Assembly: GCF_041355105.1 (NCBI RefSeq)
Contig: NZ_JBFUPK010000001.1
Location: 248,001 to 312,000, forward strand
Direction: 5' to 3'
DNA: 64,000 nt
Source of the DNA: Terriglobus sp. RCC_193
GTDB lineage: Bacteria; Acidobacteriota; Terriglobia; Terriglobales; Acidobacteriaceae
Shown: positions 8,891 through 18,097 of the stretch, one piece after another
Layout: each line of letters begins with the position of its first letter
How positions within the stretch are numbered: position 1 is the stretch's first letter
Position numbers and translations under genes: made by a program
Notes under the pieces: generated by a model
Told to the model about the DNA's origin: nothing
Database searches by the model: none
What the model saw: the letters and a program-made list of their open reading frames with translations, nothing else

Positions 8891-11068
8891 TTGAGCACAG
8901 AAGCCAGAGCGCCATTTCAGGCAGGTGATTGGATCGTTGAACCGGAGTTGAATTGCCTGCGGAAGGACGGTCAGGAGAAGCATCTTGAGCCCAAGGTGAT
9001 GAAGGTGCTGCTGGCACTGGCGGAGCACCCGAACCACGTCGTCACCAAAGAAGACCTTATCGCCGCCGTCTGGCCCGGTATCTTCGTCAGCGACGATGTC
9101 CTGACCCGCTGCATTTCCGTCCTGCGCCGCGTGACGCAGGATGACGCGTCGTTGCCACACTTCATTCAGACGGTCCCAAAGGTGGGTTACCGCCTGCTGG
9201 CGCCCATCCATGAACTGCCAGCCGAATCCGTCAAGGAGCAGGCTGAGGGGTTCCCGATGCCTGCTCCCGTCAACGTCGAAGACCCCACCGCAACGCCGCC
9301 CGAGCCAATTCTCCACAAACGAGGTCGACATGCCTTGTTGCAACCGGCTGTTCTTGCGGGACTGGCACTCGGTGTACTGGCACTCATGTCTTTAGCAATG
9401 TGGCGTTTTCTGTGGGCAGGAACACCACGAGAGACCGTGCTGAAAACGCTGCCGTTCACCAGTCGAGACGGCGAACAGCTCCAGCCAGCCTTTTCGCCAG
9501 ACGGCAAGACAGTCGCCTACGTTGCCACTCCAGAAGATGGTGGCCCACAACATATCTATATCAAGTCCATTACCGCTGAAACTTCTGCGCCCGTAACCTC
9601 CGGCCCGGGCGACGACTTCAGCCCCACCTGGTCCCCCGACGGAAACCGCATCGCCTATCTCTCAAATTCCAGCGAAGGTCTCGGCATCTACCTGGTAGAC
9701 ATTCAGACCCGCGCTTCACGAAAGGTTTTCGTTCCTCAATCCGCCTCGCAGTGGGAGCAGGGAGCCCTGACATGGTCACCAGACGGCGAGTCACTCGCCT
9801 TCCCGGATCACGCCGGAAGCAACCCGTCGTCGTCCATCGTCCTGCTCAACCTGAAGACGCTTCAGTCGCAGGTACTGACCACGCCCCCGGACGGCTGGGA
9901 AGGCGACCTCACCCCAGCGTTTTCGCCAGACGGCCGCCGCATCGCCTTCTCCCGCGCCAGTGAAACTGCCGTCCGCGATCTCTACTGGATTGCTGTCACA
10001 GGAGGCCCAGTCCACCAGATCACCCACGATAGCGCAGGCATCGACAGCCTGGCATGGTTCCCTGACGGTAAGTCTGTGGTCTTTTCCTCTAACCGCGGAG
10101 GCAAGAGCGCCCTGTGGCGAGTCTTCCTGCGTGGAGGCAAGCCAGCACGCATGCCCATTGGGACGGAAGACGCCGCCCAGCCCACTGTCTCCCGTGCCGG
10201 AAACATCCTGCGCGTGGCTTACACACAGGGGTCCGCCATCTGGAGCATCATCTCTGTAACGCGTGGCGCGGAAGCCATCTCGCGCGAAGTCCTTTCCTCA
10301 ACGCAGGAAGACTCCGCGCCATCATTCGCACGTGACGGCCTCCGCTTCGCCTTCCAATCCCAGCGATCCGGCTTTCAGGAGATATGGATGGCGGCAGTCG
10401 ACGGAACCGGTGCCCACCCACTGACCCACGGCAATGGCCCGCTGACGGGCAGCCCATCATGGGGACATCTTCACGACGAAGTCCTCTTCGACTCCCGAAC
10501 CGGCGGTCACTCCCACATCTTCGCAATTCTTGCCAGCGGTGGTTCGCCTCGCCAGCTTACGAGCGGCGACTTCAACGACATCACACCGCGCTGGTCCAAC
10601 GACGACACCACCGTCTACTTCCGCTCCAATCGCGGCGGACGCTGGCAGCTTTGGCGCGTTGATCGTAACGGTGGATCGCCACAACCCGTCACCACGGGCG
10701 ACGGCATCGTCCCACAGGAATCGCCAGACGGAAAGTTCCTGTACTTCGCGCGCGGTGGAGAAGCGGGCATCTGGCGTGTTCCCATCCAGGGTGGCCCGGA
10801 GACGCAGGTGGTGCCGCAACCCGCAGCCGGATACTGGGGCTATTGGGAGGTCACACCGCGTGGCATTGTCTTCCTGGACACAACGCAAACGTCTTTACGC
10901 ATGTACGACCCTGCAACCGGAAACACAACGAACTTCGCAAAACTGAAGCGGCTGCCACCGCGTTTCGCAGGTCTTTCCGTGGGCCCCAATGGCCAGCAGA
11001 TTCTCCTCACTGACGAATCACACGCAAGCCGCCACCTTACACTCTCTGAGATCACAGCGGGGCGGTAA
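8891..11068 (+). CDS. Membrane-anchored winged-helix regulator with PD40/TolB-like beta-propeller sensor
   Basis: 725 aa with a TTG start; the in-phase upstream region has no ATG, and the DNA-binding domain begins within 10 residues. Residues ~10-95 form an OmpR/PhoB-type winged helix (LEPKVMKVLLALAEHPNHVV; WPGIFVSDDVLTRCISVLRR; PKVGYRL). A proline-rich linker leads to one transmembrane helix (~155-178, LAGLALGVLALMSLAMW). The periplasmic part has repeated PD40/WD40-like blades: FSPDGKTVAYVA, WSPDGNRIAYLS, WSPDGESLAFPD, FSPDGRRIAFSR and later copies. This CadC-like one-component layout lets an extracytoplasmic sensor act directly on DNA. The gene is divergent from the TonB receptor ending at 8682 and probably regulates it (inference). 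The input signal is unknown. Confidence 0.88.
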   Translation: MSTEARAPFQAGDWIVEPELNCLRKDGQEKHLEPKVMKVLLALAEHPNHVVTKEDLIAAVWPGIFVSDDVLTRCISVLRRVTQDDASLPHFIQTVPKVGYRLLAPIHELPAESVKEQAEGFPMPAPVNVEDPTATPPEPILHKRGRHALLQPAVLAGLALGVLALMSLAMWRFLWAGTPRETVLKTLPFTSRDGEQLQPAFSPDGKTVAYVATPEDGGPQHIYIKSITAETSAPVTSGPGDDFSPTWSPDGNRIAYLSNSSEGLGIYLVDIQTRASRKVFVPQSASQWEQGALTWSPDGESLAFPDHAGSNPSSSIVLLNLKTLQSQVLTTPPDGWEGDLTPAFSPDGRRIAFSRASETAVRDLYWIAVTGGPVHQITHDSAGIDSLAWFPDGKSVVFSSNRGGKSALWRVFLRGGKPARMPIGTEDAAQPTVSRAGNILRVAYTQGSAIWSIISVTRGAEAISREVLSSTQEDSAPSFARDGLRFAFQSQRSGFQEIWMAAVDGTGAHPLTHGNGPLTGSPSWGHLHDEVLFDSRTGGHSHIFAILASGGSPRQLTSGDFNDITPRWSNDDTTVYFRSNRGGRWQLWRVDRNGGSPQPVTTGDGIVPQESPDGKFLYFARGGEAGIWRVPIQGGPETQVVPQPAAGYWGYWEVTPRGIVFLDTTQTSLRMYDPATGNTTNFAKLKRLPPRFAGLSVGPNGQQILLTDESHASRHLTLSEITAGR

Positions 11069-11149
11069 TCTCACCTTTTTCATCTCGTGGGATACTCCGC
11101 ATACCGCGGCGCTTGTGTGTTGAATTTTCACTCCAGTAGAATCCCCGCT

Positions 11150-12466
11150 ATGGCTGTTGAAACCCCACCGGACGTGCAGCAGGAACTTGATCCGGCGGTA
11201 GAGGAAGCAGTTCATCGCGTCCTGAACAGTCCACAGTTCATGCGCGCGGAAACGCAGCGCAAACTGCTGCACTATCTCTGGCTCAATCGCCATCTTCCGC
11301 TCAGCGAATACGCCATCGCCACAGAGGCGCTTGGACGTAGCAGCCACTTCGATCCGAATACAGACGCCAGCATTCGCGTTCAAATCTCGCGCCTGCGACG
11401 AAAGCTCAAGGACTACTACAGCGAAACAGGCGAGCATGAACTATTAGTCATCCCCACTGGCTCGCACCAGTTGGTCTTGCAGATGCCGGTCCCGCCGGAA
11501 GAGCAGGTGGAACTTCCTCCCGCCGAACCGGAGCCTCCGCCAACCGGCATGGCCTGGGTCCGTGCGCATCGGATCTACGTGCTCACCGCGTCCTGCATTG
11601 TGCTAACGATATTGTTCGTTGCCACCGCCGGATTGGCCATCTGGCAAAGCCGCCAGTTGAAGGCTGCCGCTCTGCATCCACCAGATAAGCCCAACAGCTT
11701 TTGGAAGGCCTTCCTGGAAGGTGACGCACCTGTCCGGATCGTTTTACCCACGCCCATCTTTTTCAGCTTCAAGGAGCGTCCATCACTGCGGATACGTTCG
11801 GTCCAGGTCAACTCGTTTGACGAGGTCAAGGACGACCCCAGGCTGCAAGAGCTTACAAAGATGTGGGGTCCTATGGGCCTTGAGCAGTCCTACACCGTCA
11901 CCTGGGACACGCTCGCAGGCATTCAGATTTCGCGTTACCTCGATCGCATCGGCCAGGCGAAGCGGCTATCCTTCGAAGTCACCCGGGACTCTTCTTTGCT
12001 CTCGCTTGAGCAGGCAAATGTCATCGTCCTGGGAACCGACAACACGCTGCGGCCCATGAAGGAGTACACGGACACGATGAACTTCGTCATGACCCCCGGC
12101 GAAGAGCGTGTCATCAACACGCATCCTGAGAAGGGCGAAGAAGCGGCATACCGTCGTGTCTTCCGGAACAACCCCGTCGGTGGAACGTCCGTACGCCATG
12201 TGGAACCATCTATCATTGCGCTCCTTCCCGGCCGCGCTCCGGGTCTCAAAGTGCTGCTGTTGGAGTCGCGAGACACCAGCGGCATGGTCTCGCTCCTGTC
12301 CTCCAATGCCGGATCGAACGCAGTCGAGGACATGTGGCGCAAACACGGCTCGCCGAAGTTCTTTGAGATGGTCACCATGACCGAAATGGAGGGCAATACG
12401 CCCATCCGGAGCTGGCCGGTCACCCTTCATGCCTACACCAAGGCACCTCCGTCCAAGGCGATGTAA
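11150..12466 (+). CDS. Membrane-anchored winged-helix-like protein of acidobacterial type
   Basis: 438 aa from the ATG at 11150; an in-frame start at 11087 would add 21 unlikely residues. The N-terminal ~110 residues look like an atypical winged helix: LNSPQFMRAETQRKLLHYLW, ALGRSSHFDPNTDASIRVQI and SRLRRKLKDYY. The last motif resembles the recognition helix of OmpR-like regulators. A Pro/Glu-rich linker and one transmembrane helix follow (IYVLTASCIVLTILFVATAG). The C-terminal ~250 residues are extracytoplasmic and not recognised; they may bind a ligand. It lies 81 bp after the PD40 regulator and 66 bp before the FAD oxidoreductase, all on the plus strand. A one-component transcription regulator is the best reading. 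Domain call moderate, function inferred. Confidence 0.65.
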   Translation: MAVETPPDVQQELDPAVEEAVHRVLNSPQFMRAETQRKLLHYLWLNRHLPLSEYAIATEALGRSSHFDPNTDASIRVQISRLRRKLKDYYSETGEHELLVIPTGSHQLVLQMPVPPEEQVELPPAEPEPPPTGMAWVRAHRIYVLTASCIVLTILFVATAGLAIWQSRQLKAAALHPPDKPNSFWKAFLEGDAPVRIVLPTPIFFSFKERPSLRIRSVQVNSFDEVKDDPRLQELTKMWGPMGLEQSYTVTWDTLAGIQISRYLDRIGQAKRLSFEVTRDSSLLSLEQANVIVLGTDNTLRPMKEYTDTMNFVMTPGEERVINTHPEKGEEAAYRRVFRNNPVGGTSVRHVEPSIIALLPGRAPGLKVLLLESRDTSGMVSLLSSNAGSNAVEDMWRKHGSPKFFEMVTMTEMEGNTPIRSWPVTLHAYTKAPPSKAM

Positions 12467-12532
12467 GCTGCTGATTTTAAACCGATACATTCCGTAACAT
12501 ACCCCCCGAAACGTCACGATTGCACCATCTGA

Positions 12533-14191
12533 ATGGCAATATGGTCAGCCATGATTGCATCTGCACGATTTCTGGTTCCCACGTTTCTCCTGTCCCTCGC
12601 AGCATCCGCCTTTGCGGCGGTACCTGCCGCAAAGCCTGTCTCCGCTGATCTGGTGGTCTACGGCGGAACAGCGTCCGGCGTTATGACCGCCTACTCCGCC
12701 GCACGGCAGGGGCTCCACGTCATCCTGCTCGAGCCCACCCACCATCTGGGCGGCATGGTTACCGGCGGTCTCTCCGCGACGGACTACGCCTATTTCCCCA
12801 TCATCGGCGGCTACACCCGCGAGTTCTACAAGGAAGCAGCCAGCACCTACGGCAAGGGCGATCTTGACCATCCCACCGATTTCCTCTCGGAGCCAAAGGT
12901 TGGCGAGGCCATCTTTAATCGCTGGCTCAAGGAAGCAAAGGTCGACGTCCGTCTCGGCGAGCGCCTCAGGGAACACGGCGGCGTCGAGATGAATGGCAAG
13001 CAGGTCGCCGCCCTGGTCACTGAGGACGGCCAGCGCTGGGAAGGCAAGGTCTTCGCCGACTGTAGCTATGAAGGCGACGCCATGGCCGAAGCTCACGTCA
13101 GTTACGTCGTGGGCCGCGAAGGCGAAGAGGTCTACAACGAAAACCTCGCCGGCGTTCGCCCGGAGACACCGAAGCACCAGTTCCTGTGGAAGATCAGCGC
13201 GTTCGACGACGCCCACAAGCTCCTGCCGTACGTCGACCCCGGGCCGCTGGCCAAGGGCGGCAGCGGAGACAAGAAGGTGCAGGCCTACAACTTCCGCCTC
13301 ATCCTCACCAACGACCCCACGAACCGCATGCCCTGGACCAAACCTGCTGGATACGACGCGAAGCAGTTCGCTCTGCTGACGCGCTATGTCCAAAGCTATA
13401 AGGAACATACAGGCAAAGACCCGGTGCTTGCCACCGTCACCAACCCCGTCTGCTTCGATCACGCCAAGTGCGACTTCAACAACAACGGCCCCTTCTCTAC
13501 CGACTTCATCGGTAAAAGCTGGGCTTATCCTGATGGCACCTACGCCGAGCGCGAGGCCATCTGGAAGGCGCACGTCAAGTACACGCAGGACTTCTTCTAC
13601 TTCCTCGCGACCGACCCTTCCGTCCCGCAATCGCTGCGCGACGACACCAACAAGTGGGGCCGCGCCAAGGACGAGTTCACAGACACTGACGGCTGGCCGC
13701 GTCAGCTTTACATCCGCGAAGGCCGCCGCATGACCGGCGTCTACGTCATGCACCAGGCCGATCTCCAGACAGACCGCACCAAGCCTGACTCCATCGCGAT
13801 GGGCAGCTACAACTCGGACTCGCATAACATCCAGCGCGTCAGCATGCCTGACGGTTCGGTGTTCAACGAGGGCGATGTCCAGGTAGCGGTGCAGCCTTAC
13901 GAGATCAGCTTCCGCGCCATCCTGCCCAAGCCGGAACAGGTAACCAATCTGCTCGTCCCCGTGTGCCTGTCAGCCTCCCACGTAGCGTACTCGTCGGTCC
14001 GTATGGAGCCCCAGTACATGATGATCGGGCAGGCTGCCGGAGTCACCGCAGCACTCGCCATTCAGGGCAACATCCCGGTCCAGCAGGTCGCGGTGGATAA
14101 GCTCCAGAACATCCTCCGCAAAGACGGAACAATCCTCCATCTTGACCAGCAGGCCCACCGCGCCCGGTCCCGCATGCATCCCCAGCCGTAA
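12533..14191 (+). CDS. Exported FAD-dependent oxidoreductase (FAD_oxidored family)
   Basis: 552 aa, or 546 if it starts at the ATG at 12551, which gives a cleaner signal peptide (MIASARFLVPTFLLSLAASA-FAAVPA). The dinucleotide-binding fold follows at once: DLVVYGGTASGVMTAYSAA ... VILLEPTHHLGGMVTGGLS. The glycine motif is GGTASG rather than GxGxxG, as is usual in this family. Later motifs are VFADCSYEGDAMAEAHVSY and, at the C-terminus, PVCLSASHVAYSSVRMEPQYMMIGQAAG, the second FAD contact of the family. Homologues are often annotated as xanthan-lyase-like or FAD-dependent proteins near polysaccharide loci; substrate is unknown. Export of a FAD enzyme suggests Tat- or Sec-dependent assembly outside the cytoplasm, but no clear twin-arginine is visible. 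Next gene is a TonB receptor. Confidence 0.85.
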   Translation: MAIWSAMIASARFLVPTFLLSLAASAFAAVPAAKPVSADLVVYGGTASGVMTAYSAARQGLHVILLEPTHHLGGMVTGGLSATDYAYFPIIGGYTREFYKEAASTYGKGDLDHPTDFLSEPKVGEAIFNRWLKEAKVDVRLGERLREHGGVEMNGKQVAALVTEDGQRWEGKVFADCSYEGDAMAEAHVSYVVGREGEEVYNENLAGVRPETPKHQFLWKISAFDDAHKLLPYVDPGPLAKGGSGDKKVQAYNFRLILTNDPTNRMPWTKPAGYDAKQFALLTRYVQSYKEHTGKDPVLATVTNPVCFDHAKCDFNNNGPFSTDFIGKSWAYPDGTYAEREAIWKAHVKYTQDFFYFLATDPSVPQSLRDDTNKWGRAKDEFTDTDGWPRQLYIREGRRMTGVYVMHQADLQTDRTKPDSIAMGSYNSDSHNIQRVSMPDGSVFNEGDVQVAVQPYEISFRAILPKPEQVTNLLVPVCLSASHVAYSSVRMEPQYMMIGQAAGVTAALAIQGNIPVQQVAVDKLQNILRKDGTILHLDQQAHRARSRMHPQP

Positions 14192-14215
14192 AGAAAAATG
14201 TTTTAAGTGGTTGAT

Positions 14216-14264
14216 AACAAACGTCCGTAACAGTTACGTAACAGGCTGGAACTGGACGTTTGTT
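14216..14264. repeat. Nested inverted repeat upstream of TonB receptor
   Basis: AACAAACGTCC (14216-14226) pairs perfectly with GGACGTTTGTT (14254-14264). Inside it is the smaller palindrome CGTAACAGTTACG. It lies about 90 bp before the receptor start and could be an operator, a leader structure or the 3' end of the previous transcript. Confidence 0.5.
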
Positions 14265-14303
14265 GTCCCATTCAACAACACTCGCTGGCCTAACACCAAA
14301 CGA

Positions 14304-14334
14304 CGGAGATTCGTACGCGAACTTCGGTTTTTTT
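14304..14334 (+). terminator. Intrinsic terminator or attenuator just before TonB receptor start
   Basis: CGGAGATTCG (14304-14313) and CGAACTTCGG (14318-14327) fold around a TACG loop with one wobble and two mismatches, followed by seven T residues (14328-14334). It ends 21 bp before the ATG at 14356. It may end the FAD oxidoreductase transcript or attenuate the receptor mRNA. Confidence 0.6.
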
Positions 14335-14355
14335 AACTCACCTTACGAGGCCTGA

Positions 14356-17300
14356 ATGAAACATCTATCCAAACTCTCCCTGGTCGCCTGCCTTGCGGCA
14401 GGTTCCGTCACCGCAATGGCGCAGGTGCAAAACGGCACCATCACCGGCACCGTTACCGACACCACAGGCGCATTGATACCGGATGCTGCCGTCACCATCT
14501 CTTCCAAGGCCACCGGTCTGGTCCTTCACATCCAGACGAACAAGGCCGGGCTGTACACCGCTCCGCAACTCATCCTCGGCACGTACACCATCACGGTGGA
14601 GCGCCCCGGCTTTCAGAAGACGGTTTCCACCATCAACCTGACCGTAGGACAAACGGCCCAGGTGGACCTGGCTCTGAAGGTCGGTAATGAAAATGAGACC
14701 GTCGACGTTTCGGCGGAGAGCGCGGCTGCTCTGGATAGCCAGACCTCCAATCTTGACTTCACCGTCCAGGCCAAGCAGGTGGACAACCTGCCGCTGAACG
14801 GCCGCAACCCGTACGGTCTCGCCGTTCTTGCGCCGGGCATTGCCCCCGGCTCGAACTTCGGTGTCGGCGTGACCGTGACCCGTGGAGCGGTCGTCGCTGC
14901 TGCCACCAACAACTTCCAGTCAAACGGCGGCATCGGCGGATCGAATGAAATCCTGCTCGACGGTGTTTCGCTTGTGGTCTGCTGCCAGGGCCAGCCGGCG
15001 GTTACGCCGTCCGTGGAGTTCGTCAACCAGTTTAAGGTTGTCACCTCCAGCGCACCCGCGCAGTACGGACGCACCAGCGGCGCCGTGCTGAACATTGTTT
15101 CGAAGAGCGGCACGAACTCACTTCATGGCGATGTCTACGAGTTCCTCCGCAACGACAAGCTGGATGCGGCGAACTATTTCACCAAACGCAGCGGTGTGTA
15201 TCCCTACCCGGGCCACAAAGACTTCCGTGCCCCACACCGTGCGAACCAGTATGGAGTGCTCCTCACCGGACCGGTGTACATTCCGAAGATCTATAACGGC
15301 AAGGACCGCACGTTCTTCACGTTTAATTACGAGGGAATTCGCAATCTGGCTCCCGGCGTTGGCAACACCACGGTCCCGACGGCTCTCATGCGTCAGGGTA
15401 TCTTCACGGAAGGTTCCACACCGATATACGATCCGAATTCCTCGAATTCAAGCACGCAGAATCGTACCCCGATTGCAGCCGCCAGCTGCAATGGCACCAG
15501 CTACGCTGCCGGATACTGCATCCCTCAATCTGCCTGGAACCCCGTAGCGGCGAAGTATCTTCAGTTCATGCCGGCTCCGAATATTGCAGGCGCTGCATTG
15601 GGCTCAAACAACTACACCTACATTGCCAACACAACCAGCCGAGACGACCAATACAACTTCCGCATTGATCAGAACATTGGCTCCTCGCACCGGCTCTTCA
15701 TGCGTGGTACACGCTCAAAGAACCTCTATACCAACAATGACAACTTCAACAGCCCCACCGGCCCCGGCGGCTGGACCCAGACGTTGGGTGCGTACCTGTT
15801 CGCAGTAGGCGACGTCTACACGGTTTCATCCAACAAAGTGGTGCAGATGTCGTACGGCTTTGCACGCCAGACGAACCTGCAGTTGGGCAACAACTTCTAC
15901 AAATACAACGCCGGCGATTATGGCTATTCAAGCAATCTGCTCAGCCAGCAGCAGGTCCCCGGTCTTCCTGTCGCCAGCTTCACGGGCCTTGCGCAGATCG
16001 GCTACCAGAGCAGCTATAACAACTGGGCGCACTATACCCACTCACTGAACGGAACCCTTCTCTGGACGCACGGCAAGCACACCATCACCACCGGCTACCA
16101 GGGCAGACTGAACATGGAAATGCAGTCGGGACTCGGTAATCCGAATGGAGGCTTCTCCTTCGGAACAGCCTTCACCGGTGCTGTTAGGCCGGGTGGTTCC
16201 GTTGCAGGGACTCAGCAGGCATTGGCCTCATGGGCAACTTTCCTGCTCGGCTATCCGACGGGTGGCAGCCTGCAGCGACAGTTGACACAGGCGTTTAACC
16301 AGTTCGCGCACGGCCTCTTTCTTCAGGACGATTGGCGCGTCACGCCGAACCTGACAATCAATGCGGGTATCCGTTATGACCTGGAGACCGGCTTTAAGGA
16401 TCGCCGTAACGCCTGGGCTGACTTTGACCCCACCGCCGCAAACCCGATCGGTGTAGCGGGCGGTGCTCAGTTCCTTGGCACTGGCAATAACCCCTCGCGC
16501 ACCTGGGCTACGTCTTACAAGGAGTTCGGTCCGCGCCTTGGTATGTCTTACGCGGCAACGCCGACCACCGTCTTCCGCGGTGGCTATGGTCTGCTGTTCC
16601 TGCCGACGTCCGAGCGTGGATATAGCAACCCCAACATCGGATTCACCCAGTCGACCAGCATTCCAACCACATCCACGGGATATACACCTGCTGTGAAGGT
16701 GGACAACCCGTTCACCAGTGGCGTGTTGCTGCCAGCGGGCGCCAGTGCCGGGTCCCAGGTCAGCAACGGTACAACGATTTCGGGTGTTCAATACCGCAAT
16801 CCTGTGTCGTACCAGCAGCAGTGGAACTTCGGTATGGAGCAGGGCCTGGGCAGAACGTTTACGTTGCAGTTGAACTACGTTGGTGGCCACGGTGTTCACC
16901 TGCCGATGAACGTTCGCTACAACGATCTGCAGCCGCAGTATTTCCTGCCGGTGGGAACAACAGATTTCACGCCGCTGACCAACCAAGTTGCAAACCCGTT
17001 TTACAACAACCAATATGTCATCGCTCCGGGTGTTTTGAAGAACGCCACGGTGCAGCAGGTGCAGTTGAATGCACGGTTCCCCCAGTACACTTCGGGCGCC
17101 ATCAACGGACTGCAAAACAACAGCGCCAATGTCTCTTACCAGAACGTTGGCTCGACCACGTACAACGCCATGCAGGCAACGCTTGGTATCCATCGTCCAA
17201 ACGGTGTGACCGGTTCGGTGTCATACGTCTGGTCTAAGCTGCTGGGCAATGTCAGCGATCTCACCAATGGCTTCCTGAACAACAACGGCAATCCGGGCTA

Positions 17301-17925
17301 CCAGAACTTCTACTTCCCGCAATATGAGCACAGCACGCTTGCGACCGACCTGCGTCATCGCGTTGTTGGCACGGCAAACTACGCTCTGCCGGTAGGCCGT
17401 GGTAAGCGTTTCGGTGGCAACGTTCCCCGCTGGGCGGACCTGGTTGTTGGAGGCTGGGAGGTGAATACCGTCATTCAGGTTTCCTCTGGTCTTCCACTCA
17501 GCCTGGGTGTCAGCGGAGCGGGTAACTGGACGGGATCGAGGCCGATGTATAACGCTGGCGTCAACCCTCTCAATGGAGGCGGTACAAAGAGCCACATCTA
17601 CGTCAACGGTGGTACGGCAATTCCTTACCTGAACCCTGCGGCATTCTCGCTGCCGGCCACCTTCCAGCTTGGCAATGTGCCTCGTTCGTGGGCAGCGATC
17701 CGTGGACCGCTGAACTTCTCGAACGATGCTTCCATCGTCAAGCGGTTTGTGATCCACGATCAGATTGGTCTGGAACTGCGTGCGGAAGCCTTCAATGTTC
17801 TGAACAAGGTTCAGTTTGCACTTCCGAATGTGAGTGTGAATTCAGGTGCGACCTCATTCGGTTTCATCACGGGCCAGGCAAACCTGCCGCGTAACGTGCA
17901 GGTGGCCGCAAAGCTTCGCTTCTAA
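14356..17925 (+). CDS. TonB-dependent receptor, Oar-like, second copy
   Basis: 1189 aa, ATG start with GAGG 6 bases upstream. Signal peptide (MKHLSKLSLVACLAAGSVTAMA-QV), then a carboxypeptidase-regulatory-like domain (GTITGTVTDTTGALIPDAAV ... LILGTYTITVERPGFQKTV), residues ~25-110. The plug follows (VDNLPLNGRNPYGLAVLAPG; IGGSNEILLDGVSL; QYGRTSGAVLNIVSKSGTN). The barrel is long and rich in Asn, Tyr and Gly and ends in Phe (VQVAAKLRF). Compared with the receptor at 5155-8682 the plug and barrel have diverged, so the ligands probably differ. It is the last gene of a plus-strand run (regulator, winged-helix protein, FAD oxidoreductase, receptor) and is followed by a strong terminator at 17966. 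Outer-membrane location is firm; cargo is unknown. Confidence 0.93.
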   Translation: MKHLSKLSLVACLAAGSVTAMAQVQNGTITGTVTDTTGALIPDAAVTISSKATGLVLHIQTNKAGLYTAPQLILGTYTITVERPGFQKTVSTINLTVGQTAQVDLALKVGNENETVDVSAESAAALDSQTSNLDFTVQAKQVDNLPLNGRNPYGLAVLAPGIAPGSNFGVGVTVTRGAVVAAATNNFQSNGGIGGSNEILLDGVSLVVCCQGQPAVTPSVEFVNQFKVVTSSAPAQYGRTSGAVLNIVSKSGTNSLHGDVYEFLRNDKLDAANYFTKRSGVYPYPGHKDFRAPHRANQYGVLLTGPVYIPKIYNGKDRTFFTFNYEGIRNLAPGVGNTTVPTALMRQGIFTEGSTPIYDPNSSNSSTQNRTPIAAASCNGTSYAAGYCIPQSAWNPVAAKYLQFMPAPNIAGAALGSNNYTYIANTTSRDDQYNFRIDQNIGSSHRLFMRGTRSKNLYTNNDNFNSPTGPGGWTQTLGAYLFAVGDVYTVSSNKVVQMSYGFARQTNLQLGNNFYKYNAGDYGYSSNLLSQQQVPGLPVASFTGLAQIGYQSSYNNWAHYTHSLNGTLLWTHGKHTITTGYQGRLNMEMQSGLGNPNGGFSFGTAFTGAVRPGGSVAGTQQALASWATFLLGYPTGGSLQRQLTQAFNQFAHGLFLQDDWRVTPNLTINAGIRYDLETGFKDRRNAWADFDPTAANPIGVAGGAQFLGTGNNPSRTWATSYKEFGPRLGMSYAATPTTVFRGGYGLLFLPTSERGYSNPNIGFTQSTSIPTTSTGYTPAVKVDNPFTSGVLLPAGASAGSQVSNGTTISGVQYRNPVSYQQQWNFGMEQGLGRTFTLQLNYVGGHGVHLPMNVRYNDLQPQYFLPVGTTDFTPLTNQVANPFYNNQYVIAPGVLKNATVQQVQLNARFPQYTSGAINGLQNNSANVSYQNVGSTTYNAMQATLGIHRPNGVTGSVSYVWSKLLGNVSDLTNGFLNNNGNPGYQNFYFPQYEHSTLATDLRHRVVGTANYALPVGRGKRFGGNVPRWADLVVGGWEVNTVIQVSSGLPLSLGVSGAGNWTGSRPMYNAGVNPLNGGGTKSHIYVNGGTAIPYLNPAAFSLPATFQLGNVPRSWAAIRGPLNFSNDASIVKRFVIHDQIGLELRAEAFNVLNKVQFALPNVSVNSGATSFGFITGQANLPRNVQVAAKLRF

Positions 17926-17965
17926 CACATAAGCGATGGAAGTACCGATAGTGCCCTTCATCCAG

Positions 17966-17997
17966 GGCCGCAGCCACTATGCTGCGGCCTTCTTTTT
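17966..17997 (+). terminator. Strong intrinsic terminator after TonB receptor
   Basis: GGCCGCAGC (17966-17974) and GCTGCGGCC (17981-17989) form a 9-bp GC-rich stem with a 6-base loop, followed by TTCTTTTTTT. Confidence 0.88.
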
Positions 17998-18097
17998 TTG
18001 AGAGGTACAGCTCTCTTCGAAACTCAGAAGTCATTCCCTTCAGGAAGCATGAACGGCAGACGCCGGATAAAGTTTGCGCCGTTACAATGTGGGGACT

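Noticed and set aside
12545-13825. 426-codon open frame on the minus strand
   Set aside because: Antisense to the FAD oxidoreductase; hydrophobic-looking Val/Leu runs come from the complementary strand's codon bias.
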